In this document: positions 1 through 11,060 of the stretch, piece after piece
How the letters are laid out: every line of letters begins with the position of its first letter
Numbering within the stretch: position 1 is the stretch's first letter
Assembly: GCF_001638985.1 (NCBI RefSeq)
Contig: NW_017265142.1
Coordinates: forward strand, 806,001-870,000
Direction: 5' to 3'
Origin: Phycomyces blakesleeanus NRRL 1555(-)
Lineage: Eukaryota; Mucoromycota; Mucoromycetes; Mucorales; Phycomycetaceae
DNA length: 64,000 bases
Notes under the pieces: generated by a model
Database searches by the model: none
The model's input: only the letters and a program-made list of their open reading frames with translations
What the model was told of the DNA's origin: nothing
Position numbers and translations under genes: made by a program

Positions 1-1369
1 TCTTTGCTTCCTTTGGACCAGGCATGACACCAACAAGGATAATGTTCTCCGGCTTCATTCTTTCTTCCATGGGCAGGTTGTTCATTGACAGATACAAGGC
101 CCCACTTGCATGTGTACAGTCTTCAAATGGTTGAAACCAATTCACATTCAATGTCAGCATCAAGGAATGGTCATGATTAACAAAAGGCTCATTGTCTTCG
201 TCAAGGAGCTCACTCCACATTGCACCATCATATATGTCTAACAAGGTACTGTTAATTGTCTCCCTTGATTTCCATTGAACGATTTGACACTTAAACCCAG
301 GTTTGGCAAAATGCTGTGCAATGGAATTCTTGAGGAAGTTATACAGAAAAACCATGAGAGGGATGGGGTGATCAACTTCTGGGTCAAAGAAAAGAGGGTT
401 TACGCAGTATGCTGGTGGTGTAGTTGTGTATTTTTCGAATGTGCAATTTGGTTGGTGATTGCCTGGTAAGTAAATTGCAAAACACTTATTGCAGATGGTG
501 TATTTGACAATGCTTTGTGTCATAAAATTGAATCTGGTCATAGTCTTTAACACATCAACGGTGAGTGTGAGATCAGTATTCTTATCAAAGGCAACAAGAA
601 AATGGCGGAAGAATTTCAGCATAGCAGTTCCACCTGCTTGGACCAAGTAAAACACCTGAAAGATAACGTCAAATAGAGCCATGAATTGGCTTGTTTGATA
701 CATTTTATGAATTTTCAAAGAAGCAACTACAAAGGCAAGTATTTCTGTTAATTATTTGTAACACAATTTATGTATATTTCTTTTTTAAATATATGCATAC
801 CAGAAGCAACCATGTCTTCAAAATTTTTAACACTGGCAACCTCAACTTTGCTCTCATCTTCAGACTCATCACTTGAATCAGAATCGTCATTGTCAGAAGC
901 CAATGATGTTGCCTCAACATCAGACTCTTTGAATTAAAAAATCTTGTCTTCTCTCAAAAAAGATACACTCTGTACAGTAGTTTCGGCTGATACAATAGAA
1001 TAATTGTCTTCATCTATAGTAAAAACAGACTATTAGCTATCTAAATTATGATTTATTAAAAATACATTTTATACTCACAGTCAATTGATATATCAGATAT
1101 ATCTCCTATCTCAATGTCTGTCTCTTCTTTGACAACTTCTGTATTAACTGACAATTAACAAAAAAAGAATATCAGATTACAATTTATCCAGTAATGTGCA
1201 TACTACTCAAATGTCATTTACCTCAATTTTTTGGGCCAATGTCTAATAACTTATCAGCATTGTTATGACACTTAAAGGTCTGTGCATTTTGCAAAATTCC
1301 GCCAATTGCATTTTTGGTACATGATAAACATGTACACATAACAGTATAGGTTTTAGTTGTAGAATTCAT
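1..1369 (-). pseudogene. Tnp2-like transposase, N-terminal part (El-1)
   Basis: Read from 1369 downward. The first exon starts MNSTTKTYTVMC and has a Cys cluster (CTCLSC). Acidic, Ser-rich exons separated by short GT-AG introns follow, then the transposase core with a CNKCF cluster, LDIYDGAMWSEL, MLTLNVNWFQPF and MPGPKEA, which match the El-3 transposase segment by segment. In the family this core holds the first catalytic Asp region. In-frame stops occur at the end of exon 1 (TGA near 1223) and at 934-936 (TAA), so this copy is probably dead unless splicing removes them. The C-terminal half is off the window. Exon borders are approximate. Confidence 0.65.
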
Positions 1370-2187
1370 AACAGTAAGAATAATATTAATAACAATAAAA
1401 TAATAAAGAAGTGTATACTATATTTTGTTTTTATCTTTTATATGCCTTTTATTTTTGTCATTAATAATGAGTTGATATATCTTGTTTACTATGTCATTGA
1501 CTGCATTGAGCTTACTGTCCCTATTAGTAAAAATTACAAATGGATTTTGATACAGCAATCTTTTCTTAAAAAAAGTGTGCCTGATTATTAATGGGGGCTT
1601 CAATTTAATAATCACTGATATAATGGCGTAGTTTTTCTCTTTGGCGTTTTTTTAATATGACATCAATTCTTGCTCATTTTGGCAAGTGGCCTTTTTTGGA
1701 TTTTCTTTTTTTTGTATTTTTTTATGACATCAATTCTTGCTCTTTTTTTCAATTTTTTTTTGATATACTTTCTTATTAAAAATAAGTCATATATCATACA
1801 TTATTATATTCTAATAAAAATTGATATTTTTTGTGATGCAATAAAAATATTATTGAGTCTAAATTAGGTGCATCTGTAACAACAAGTTTTTCCTTCTAGA
1901 AAAATAATTAAATAATACATTTAACATTTAATATTTTATTTTTATTTTTTATTTTTCTGCCAAGTTAATCGAAACATATATTTTTTAAGACAATTGTGCA
2001 ATTGATTGTCTAATTAATAAATATTTATATTTGTATCTGTGTTTATTTAATATAATCAGAAAAAATTGCGAATTCACATCTCAAGAAAAAAATATATTGA
2101 AAAATGATGGTGTTTGAAATATTTTTCCAAATTTTGTCAAAATTCAAAAAAATAAAATTCAACCAAATTCACCCTCCTTTTGCAGTG
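1..2187 (-). mobile_element. El-1: CACTA-like DNA transposon, truncated by window edge
   Basis: The element carries a Tnp2-like transposase on the minus strand (1-1369), followed by about 800 bp of AT-rich DNA with no gene. It ends at 2187 in TTTTGCAGTG, the same terminal motif as El-3 (4699-11815). A 3-bp target duplication would be GTA (2188-2190), but the partner end lies outside the window. It ends 17 bp before a solo LTR. The family assignment rests on the protein and the terminus; only one end is visible. Confidence 0.7.
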
Positions 2188-2204
2188 GTAGTGTCTAGTA
2201 ATAT

Positions 2205-2567
2205 TGTCAGAGTTGACATCAGTAAACAAAATCGGTAGTTATAAGCAACCAGTAAGAGTTAACTTTTGAGAATAAAAGAGCTTGACTTTGCTAATTAGTT
2301 TTTATATATGTTTTAGATGTTTAAGATGGTGAATATACTTATAGAAGATATTACTGGACAACAGACATCTAAGACATATTATCATAGCTATTCTTTTAGC
2401 CAGAAATCAATTATCATTTTGTATAAATAGTCAAGAAATATATTTAATAAAAAGCATCATGATTCTTACCAAAAAAACTATTCTTAAAAACTTGACGATC
2501 CCCAGTGCTATTGATTCTGCGACTTAGCTACAAGTGTCAGAAAAGAAAACCAGATCAAGACTTAACA
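2205..2567 (+). repeat. Solo LTR, type A
   Basis: A 363-bp unit from TGTCAGAG to CTTAACA with the usual TG...CA ends, flanked by a 4-bp duplication ATAT (2201-2204 and 2568-2571). A second copy of equal length lies inverted at 2682-3044 and a truncated one at 35633-35827. No internal retrotransposon genes are attached, so it is a solo LTR, usually left by LTR-LTR recombination. Confidence 0.8.
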
Positions 2568-2681
2568 ATATTAAAAATTATTATAAACTGATTACAAATT
2601 TCTAAAATTACAAACTGATAAATAATCATTCTAATTCCTGCTTCTTTTGTAATAACAAGTCACTAGAACTTGTATCACAAA

Positions 2682-3044
2682 TGTCAAGTCTTGATCTGGT
2701 ATTTCTTTTCTGGCACTTGTAACTAAGTCGCAGAATTAATACTACTGGGGATCATTAAGTTTTTAAGAATAGTTTTTAGATAAGAATAAAGATGATTTTT
2801 ATTAAATGTAATTCTTGACTATTTATACAAAACAATTGTTGTTTTCTGGCTAAAAGAATAGCTGCGATAATATGTCTTAGATGCTTGTTGTCCAGTAATA
2901 TCTCCACAAGTATATTCCTCATCTCCAACATCTAAAACATAGACAAAAAACCAATTGGCAAAGTCAAGATCTTTTATCCTAAAAAGTCAACTGTTACTGG
3001 TTGCTTGTAACTTCCGATTTTGATCACTGATTTCAACTCTGACA
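2682..3044 (-). repeat. Solo LTR, type A, inverted copy
   Basis: 363 bp, similar to 2205-2567 on the other strand, flanked by CAAA (2678-2681 and 3045-3048). Its own 4-bp duplication shows it is an independent insertion rather than one arm of a larger inverted element. The 114-bp spacer between the two LTRs holds nothing recognisable. Confidence 0.8.
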
Positions 3045-3066
3045 CAAAAATTAAGCACGACAATAG

Positions 3067-3428
3067 TGTTGGACATTATTTTGATGAATCTGAGAAATTG
3101 GGATAATTGACCGCAGCAGTTCTGTATGTCAAAGATACCTCATAGATAACGAACCGCAGTAATGTCTTGTAAAGATTAACCACAGTAACATCTTCTGAGC
3201 ATCAACCGCAGTAAAAGGACTTCTCTTGTAATTAAATAGAGTATAATAGTTTACTGCAGATAATGCGCAGTATTAGTTTAGAAAACTATATAAGACAATT
3301 CAATTCCTATCAATAAAAAGCACCTTTTATTCTCTCTTCGATTTTACATATACTCTCCGATCCCCAGTGGGTTTGACCTTTTGACTTTGCTATAGTAAAA
3401 GGAAGACCATCCCAGATCAGGAACGACA
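3067..3428 (+). repeat. Solo LTR, type B
   Basis: 362 bp from TGTTGGAC to GAACGACA with a 4-bp duplication ATAG (3063-3066 and 3429-3432). It shares the CCCCAGTG segment near its 3' part and the AGATCA end with type A, so the two types are related. Near-identical type B copies lie at 27409-27770 and, inverted and split, at 27779-35608. It sits 68 bp beyond the 3' end of tRNA-Trp. Confidence 0.85.
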
Positions 3429-3496
3429 ATAGCATTGAAATAACAACCCAGATGAAAAACAATAAAACAACACACCACAACAAAAATGAGGAAAAA

Positions 3497-3569
3497 TGAG
3501 GGACGAGCGACTCGAACGCCCAACCTTCAGATCTGGAGTCTGACGCACTACCATTTGTGCTAGCCCCCC
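3497..3569 (-). tRNA. tRNA-Trp (CCA)
   Basis: A 73-nt cloverleaf on the minus strand. The 7-bp acceptor stem (3563-3569 with 3498-3504) pairs with two G-U pairs; the D stem is GCAC/GTGC. The anticodon stem TCAGA/TCTGA encloses loop CTCCAGA with anticodon CCA. The T arm is GGGCG-TTCGAGT-CGCTC and the discriminator is A at 3497. A-box and B-box promoter positions match the RNA polymerase III consensus. No intron is present. It could be a functional gene or a recent copy; the wobble pairs leave some doubt. Confidence 0.8.
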
Positions 3570-3880
3570 GCAGTTGCTTACTAGATGCAGTAAATAAAAA
3601 TCTGTACGTTTTATAAAAAGATCGCGAGTTCAACCCCTGGAAGCTACACATTTATCTGGGTCTGTACACCTGGTTCCCTCCTTTGCTCTTGCTGTCATGG
3701 TGTTGTATTATAGGCGCTAATGCCTGAGTGCAGCCGTCGTCCTACTGTCCTTCCTGTCTCCGCAAGCCATTGGTTCTTCTGTCTCCTGTCCCATTGAGCT
3801 TTATGCTGTTTTCGTCTGGTTTGGTTTGGTTCTGATGCCCTTTTCTGATGCAATTTATGATGCCTGTCATGAGCTTAATG
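3570..3880. other. Non-repetitive stretch between tRNA-Trp and El-2
   Basis: Somewhat GC-richer than its surroundings, with no long reading frame. After El-2 is removed it joins to 15777 onward through the duplicated ATG, so it is the original insertion locus. A short B-box-like string near 3625 is not backed by a cloverleaf. Confidence 0.4.
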
Positions 3881-3990
3881 CACTACGGGAAAAAAAGTGG
3901 TCTTTTTGCTGGTCTTTTAGGTGGTATTTTAGGTGGTCTTTTGGGCGGCAGTTTTGGTAAAACCAGCAAAAAGACCATCCCTATTTTTGG
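3881..3990. repeat. Subterminal tandem motifs of El-2
   Basis: Directly inside the terminus, a motif of roughly 12-14 bp built on GGTGGTCTTTTA recurs four to five times, followed by ACCAGCAAAAAGACCA in inverted orientation. El-7 has the same arrangement with more copies (43591-43700). In plant CACTA elements such subterminal repeats bind the second element-encoded protein; the same role here is inference. Confidence 0.6.
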
Positions 3991-5521
3991 AAATATAATT
4001 AGATCTCCATTGACTGATGGATGTTAGGTTTTATTCATATCCCGATATTTAAATTTATGTATTATTCTTCTCGTTCTATTGGTAGAAAGAAAATAAAAAA
4101 GAGCTTTCTTATTGGTATAGATGGAAAAAAAGAATCTTTGTATTGTCACTCATAAAATACTTTCATTATACTGCTACTTTTAATTGGATAATATAAACTT
4201 TATTGCAGTATGCACATTGATAGTATTGGTCATTTAAACAAAAGCATTCTCTCAATTGGTTCTCATATATATATTCTGATTCATTCACAGTTTTAATTGG
4301 GCAAAAAAAAATTATTTCATAGAAGATCATTATTTAAAAATGTTTTTATTGGTTGTTATAATAGAAATAATATTTTATTCATGAATCGTACTGGCTAAAA
4401 TTCCTTCAGATTATTACATATTCTCACATTAATTACACAATTTATTGTACCTACCAGATATGAACTTACCAGAGTATTCTCGCTTCTTACACCCTCCTCA
4501 GAGCTGGCTAACCCTTGCAATTGATGCCCAGTTTCTGTGGCATCTGGTAAAATCGATTCCATTGTCTCTGAGTATGATGGAATGATTGATACACAGCCTG
4601 TTTTTATCCTCTTGAGGAAGCAATGACCAGTCAGGGTTTGTTCCAAGATCCTGAACAGATGGAAGAGCTGCCAGTTGATCACATATGACCTTGGTACACA
4701 CTGCAAAAGACTGCTGATTTTAGTTCCTGAAAACCTGCAAAAATTTTACTACAATTTTCGATTTTTAATTTTTTCAAATAATTTCTATTTTTTTCTGTTG
4801 TGATTTCAGATCGCTCTTTTTTAGCTGTAAAATCACACTACCATCATTTTTTTGACCATAAAATTACAAAATTGGGGTTTTTTTTTATATTATACACTTC
4901 TTTGATATAATTCTAAATTACATTGAAAAAGTACTTATACAAAAGTTAATATAATATTTAATAAAAATTATATATATTCTTAAGGTTTCACTTTTTCTAT
5001 TTCAAAATAAATCATTTAAATATTTTTTATGTATTATAAATGTGAATATAAAAACAAATATTTAATCCATATATTCCAAGGGAACGAGACAAAAGGTTGT
5101 GATTTCATTTTTACTGTGGCAATATTTTTGCGTGATTTTTCCCTTTGATATATGGAACTAAAATATCAGATTTTTTTATTTCACATGTTGTGAGAGGCGA
5201 ATGTTCCATTTTTGGATTATTTTTCGTCATGGTCGAATCATCGTCATATCAAATATTATAATTCTAAAAAAAGACTTTTAAAAAAAATTGCGTACACTTT
5301 TAGTAATGTGCACAGTATTTGACTTGGTTAATGACTTAACAATATATGAGTATAATTATAATGATATGTGCGGTAGATGTATCAAAGAATTACTTGGCAT
5401 ACTATAGTCATGGCATGGAGCAGTATTTTATCTATTTATAATTTTTTTTTTGGTATATAAAGACCTTGATCAAGATCTCTTAAAATCTATATAATTTTTT
5501 TTATAATTTAAAACAATCGAC

Positions 5522-8500
5522 ATGTCCAATAATCAAAAGAAAGACAGTTATGTTATCTGCAAATGTCCAGACTGTACAAAGTTGGATAGCTGTGGAAAGA
5601 AACAGAAAAGACAAAATGCACAACGACACTATGAGAAACATATAGTGCCTGTTGCCAAAGACGATGCAATGGGTAAATAACAAGAATAACTTGAGCTGTA
5701 CATGTAAAATTAATATAAATTAATTCATAAAATAGATGTTCCTGAAGAACATTTTGACGACATGGAAGTAGATAGTATTGACAGTGACAATGACAATGAT
5801 TATGATTACAAGAACGAAGGCGAAGGCGAATATGAAGACAAAAATGAAGAACAAAACATTGAATTTGATCAAGAAGGTAAGAAAATAAAATAAAATAAAT
5901 GAACAAAATAATAATTGAAACTGATATATATTTTTTTTATTTTTTATTTTTTATATGATTATAATTGTAATTATATTTTTATTTCTACATCTTTATAACA
6001 ATTATTCCTTTCCAGTTGACTTACCTTTGTCCCAAGAAGAGTCCATCTTTACTGTCAAAGATACAATTACAGGAGCATTTGTGGTTGATGGCGATGAGAT
6101 TGAAGAAGGTGATACCAGTTTTGATTTTGAACAAGAAGAAAACTTTGATGAGACCAGTGGGACCTCGATAGTAGAATCAGGTATGAATTAATACGGTATA
6201 GACAATTAATCAATATATTAATTTAAACTAACTTAACCTTTGTCTTCATAGTTCGTCCTTCGTCTTTTGATAACATGCCCTTGTATATCCGCTTTGTTGC
6301 AGTATTCATTGTCATATTTCACTTGATCTTTTTGGTGGAAAGCGGTGAATCGATTCTCATTGAATTTTGTAATACTCTACTGTCTCTCTGTGATATGTCT
6401 GGCGCCCTTCCACTGACGATCAATAGCTTGAAGCATAAGACAGGATTTAACATGGCAACAGACAGAATGACAGTATACATTGCATGCTCACAATGTCATT
6501 CGATTTATCCTCCGGAAACAAGTCAAAGAGTCTGTACATTTAAGAAATTCTCTCAATCCGCCATTTGCAACAACAATCTCTTTAAAGTGTCAACCGGAAA
6601 TCGTTCTCTTCCAGCAATGATATATCCATTCAACTCTCTGAAGTACGCCTTGCAACAAAAATTCTCCAAGCCAGATTTCGTGTCCAAGATCAATTTGTGG
6701 AGAAGTCGTCAAATAATTGAAAACACCAAACTTGACATTTTCGATGGTGCAGTTTGGAGTGATATTAAAGACATCAATGGCAGACGGTTTGTTGATGATA
6801 GCCGATCTTTAATGTTGACTCTGAATATCGATTGGTTTCAGCCATTTGATGGACGAACACATTCCAGTGGTGCGATATATCTCTCTATCAACAATCTCCC
6901 ACGGAGTGAACGCCTTAAGTCTGAAAATGTCATTCTTGTTGGTATGATGCCTGGGCCGAAGGAAGCAAGCACTGACAGCATGAATCATTACTTGAAGCCG
7001 CTTGTTGACGAATTGTTGGAGATGTACATTGGTGTAGAAATGACAGACTCACAAAATAGAAAGATTGTTGCTCGTGCTGCATTGATGTGTGTTGCCTGTG
7101 ATATCCCTGCCGCTCGCAAAACCTCTGGATTTACTGGCCACATGAGCACATGCGCCTGTCACAAATGTCAATGACAATTCACAACTATAAAGAAGACCAG
7201 CAAGCTTGACTACTCTGGATTCAAGTATAGCAATTGGGTGAGACGCACGAAGACAATGAATCTGGAGCACGTTGTCAGCTGGGCAAATGCATTGAACAAT
7301 ACTGAGTGAACACGCCTAGAAAAAGAAAACAGCACTCGGTGGTCAGAGCTTCATCGGTTATCTTACTTTGACCCAGTCCACTTTACAGTTATAGACCCGA
7401 TGCATAACCTCTATCTTGGAACTGCAAAGCGAATGATTCAGATATGGCGCGAGTGTAACTACATCAATGAAAAGAATCAGTTAACTATGCAAGAGCTTGC
7501 CAATGGTATTGTTGTACCTTGTGGATATGCGCGTATAACAAAGAAGATTGCCGATGGGTTTTCATTCATGAAAGCTGACAAGTGGAAGTCGTGGTGCGTC
7601 ATATACTCTCCATTTGTTCTGAAGCATGTGCTCCCAGCCAAGAATCTCGAAAACTGGATTTTGTTTGTTGACGCATGCCGCTTACTCACAAAACCTTCAA
7701 TCAATGACAAAGAAATAGACGAAGCCCACAGTAAACTCCAATTGTTTTGTACAAGATTTCAGACACTGTATGGAAAATCGGCCGTGACACCGAATATGCA
7801 TCTACATCTTCATCTTGGCGAGTGTGTTCATGACTTTGGGCCAATTTATGCTTTCTGGTTATTCAGTTTCAAGAGATACAATGGTTTGTTGAAGAATATC
7901 AAAACAAATCAAAAAGGCGGCTTCGAATCAACAATGATGAAGAGATTTTTGGAGAGAACATACATTGGCAGCTTCATACAATCTTTCGTCAACCATCTCC
8001 CCCAGTTCGCAATTGACTTTCTGCATCGCATTTCAAATAGTCAAGATCAATTAGCAGCATTGCATCCATCTTCTACTGCCAGTACCTTTTCTCTGTCTGA
8101 CTTTGTTGAATATTCGTTAAACCCTCGTCATTCTGCTTTGGGTTGTGAGCCGTTGCCCCCTTCAGTGTTTCCGATTAAACTCAACCAAAGGATTACAATG
8201 TGCAAGGGACATTATGAATGTTTACTGGAGTTTTACAGACACGCGTATGGCAGTCACGATCTTTTTGGCCATTATTCAAACTGCGAGTCTAACCAGATTT
8301 TTGTCAATAACCGAATTGAGAAAATGAAACGGATATCTCTTCTTGGACAGGAATACTCTTCTGGATCTTATTTCCGCGCCTATTATCTTGAGAATAACAG
8401 TGAAGATAAAGCAGCGTTTCCTGGCCGTATACTGTATTTATTTCAACATTTGATAACTATCAACGAAACTGTCATCACCCATACTTTTGCGTTTGTTGAG

Positions 8501-8710
8501 TGGTACTCTAGTTATTCTTCGGGGAGTTACCAGCCAATGTTAAATGAAGGCATTGAGCTCTGGAATGAACCTTCTTCTGTACTTAATTATGAATGTATTA
8601 TTCCAGTACATCGTTTATATTCACCAATCGCAATTGCTAAATATAGGTTTACTATAACTAGTGAATTTAAACGTTTAGTAATCCCTTTACCCCAAAAAAT
8701 AGAAGCTTAA
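5522..8710 (+). pseudogene. Tnp2-like transposase of El-3
   Basis: Four exons: 5522-5672, 5736-5876, 6016-6180 and 6252-8710, all with GT-AG borders in phase. Exon 1 has a CKCPDC...RHYEKH zinc-binding pattern and exons 2-3 are acidic. Exon 4 holds the transposase: CSQCH, LDIFDGAVWSD, LTLNIDWFQPF, VMMPGPKEAS-like GMMPGPKEAS, CDIPAARKTSGFTGH with CACHKC, then IDPMHNLYLGTAKRM and a C-terminal MHLHLHL...FGPIYAFWLFSFKRYNGLLK block. These are signatures of Tnp2-like transposases of CACTA elements, which cut and paste the element in the nucleus. Two in-frame TGA codons (7172-7174, 7307-7309) break an otherwise continuous frame; both fall where Arg is expected, so CGA to TGA. Confidence 0.85.
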
Positions 8711-8777
8711 ATAATATTAATAAAATACCACTTTGCACTCTTTTATCAATTTATTAGAAAATGTTTGATTTATTGTC

Positions 8778-9837
8778 TTATTGTTTCTTTGACCATGATG
8801 GCAGCTTGTTTGCCTTGGTCTTACTAAGCTGCTTATCTCTTATTCCTTTAAATTTATGCTCGAATGGATGGGTATTATTTTTCTTATCATGAGCTGCCTC
8901 ATAATCCGCATCAAGTTCATCAACGAACCTATCTCCCTATATGTCAATGTAAGTATTATTACACACCATCCAAAAAAATAGTTTTTTGTACTATACCTCT
9001 TCGCTTCTCCAGCTTGGGCGGAATCTCCAAAAAAAACTCTTTTCTGAGGACGAATCCTGTTCCTCTTCTTCTCTTTCGTCATCACTCTCAAGGTCTGACA
9101 TGTAATCAGCATGGAGAATACTGTCAACATTCTCTCCAAAGCTGTTCACAAAGTGTGCCCGATTGGCTTTCAAGGCAGATTATCTTCTTTCACACGACTA
9201 TATATAAATATATAATATTTCTAATTTAATATCACATCTAGTATATTGTGTGCGTGTGTTTTTTACCTTTACACGTCACTGACAAAGACAGGCCCGTCGA
9301 TTCTCTTCCTGCTTCTTTTCTCCTGTTTTTTTTTCTTGCAACTTTCTGTTGCCAATGTGCCGCACAATCTTAGTTCGAAGAGTTGGCAAGTCCACCTTTT
9401 TCCCCTCTTCTTGACGACGAAGGTAATCGGTAACAGACTTCAGAACGAGTCTGTTTCCCTCACTGTTTTTATTTTCATTGGTATTGTATTGGTCATACAA
9501 TTTCTCTTCACTCAAATAATCGCGCAACAATTGCTATAATATGAATGTATATTAAATTCTATCTACATAAAAACATATTATGATTACTTACATCCAATGT
9601 TGGTTGACGTCCAGGCGACATGTCTTGCTCAACTGCATTACTAGCAGTGGTTTCAGCTTTCTCAGAAGATGTGTTCTTCAAAACAGTGTTTAAGACACCA
9701 TTCATGGTATCAAGTTTCTCGTACACATCATGGATGTTACGAGTTCTACCCGACGAATCACCTTCAAGATTCAACTGAGCTCTCTTTAGTGCTAGTGGTC
9801 TTTGATTGCTCACTGTTCCCTGTGAGTGTTGCAACAT
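8778..9837 (-). pseudogene. Companion gene of El-3
   Basis: Read downward in four exons: 9837-9592, 9533-9273, 9197-8997 and 8936-8778, each a multiple of three, 289 codons in all. The product starts MLQHSQGTVSNQ, has a helical Glu/Lys-rich centre, an acidic run (SDLESDDEREEEEQD), the motif RPSWRSEE just before intron 3, and a Lys-rich tail ending LPSWSKKQ. El-6 encodes a matching protein with RPSWRSYE at the same exon end. Two stops interrupt it: TGA at 9276-9278 and TAA at 9180-9182, each explainable by C to T. The gene converges on the transposase. I know no named family for it; a DNA-binding accessory role is inference. Confidence 0.6.
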
Positions 9838-9989
9838 TATCGTCCTTATATCATTGGTATTTCTTGGTGGGCTTTTTTTTGATTTTTATAAAAAACGAAA
9901 ATAAAATTAATATAAGAAAATTGAAGACTGCCTGGTTTTAATCTACCTTCCCACAGAAGGTTCTTCACCAAAATCATTGTTAACTGAAT

Positions 9990-11060
9990 TGTTATTGAGA
10001 TTTCTTGACATTGTGAATAATAAGAATAGCTTGTTTTTTTTTAAATCCAAAGGGTCTATTTATATTATGTTTAATTTGGGCTTTAAGTTTTATTCTTTCT
10101 CAGAGAACACCATGATCTATTACGTAACAAGAACAGCTTTGAATGTTTCCACTCTTGTTGTGAGTATTTTATGTGTTTCTTTAATTTAATTTTCAATCCA
10201 TGTTTTATTCTTATATTATGTATTAGTATTTGAATAATATGATTTTATACTATACTCTGTTTTTCATATGTATTAGCTGCTGGCATAGTGCAACTGCGTT
10301 TTCTTTCAATTCTAAGTTACAGACAAAAATTATTTTTTGATTTATTTATTTTTAAAAAAAACCCCAAATTCGTATTTAATAGAATAACCGCGCCCCTCTT
10401 TTTTATTTTCTCTTTCTTTAACCTGCTCTTCTCATTTTGTCTCTTTTTATATGTCTTGGTAAGCTTACTCTTAAGATCTCAACTTTTATTAATACTTTTG
10501 GCTTTTAGAATCATCTTAATATATATTAGATAAACAATACACTCAACAAGCATTCAAAACAGTGCAGGTAATAAACAATCTCCTAACTAAAATGAAACAC
10601 CTTGCTGACTAAATATTTTTTATTTTTAAAATGATAGGGCTTCTATCCATTTTGTAATAAAAGATATTTTGCTCTTGACACTATATACTTTCTGGTATTG
10701 TCAGTCTATGAAAAGGTAATATATATATAACTCAACTTAAATAATGTAACTTATCAATTCTTCTTCTCAGATAAATATGTCACGCCTTTTTTTCAAGTCA
10801 TACTGGTTTGCCCCCTTTTGCAAACGCGTGTCTATAATATGTAAGTAATTCAAGTGTCTTTACAATCAAAGCGTACATATTAATAAAGTTGTTTATTTTA
10901 TTTCTTGCTTTTTATTTAAAAGAAAATATCAATCAAACGGATTTTTATTCTATCGCAAGATTTGTTATGAACCCCCATAAATGATCTAGTAAGTATGTTA
11001 TTTCATTTTATTTCATAAAGAAACCTGTATTAATACTTCTGTATCTTTTTTTGCTCTAAG
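9990..11060 (+). other. Chain of intron-like segments, possible third El-3 transcript
   Basis: On plus there are at least four spaced pairs of GTAAGT- or GTAATA-type donors and AG acceptors: about 10457-10509, 10568-10637, 10716-10770, 10841-10920 and 11000-11055. Between them lie very short exon-like pieces; those at 10638-10715 and 10771-10840 join into one open frame containing FYPFCNKRYF and SRLFFKSYWFAPFCKR. Frames do not stay open beyond. This may be a decayed third gene or chance in AT-rich DNA. Confidence 0.25.

Noticed and set aside
2205..3044. Inverted LTR pair considered as one foldback transposon
   Set aside because: Each LTR has its own 4-bp duplication, which shows two insertions.
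3615..3650. B-box-like GAGTTCAACCCC beside tRNA-Trp
   Set aside because: The T stem does not pair and no acceptor or anticodon arm fits.
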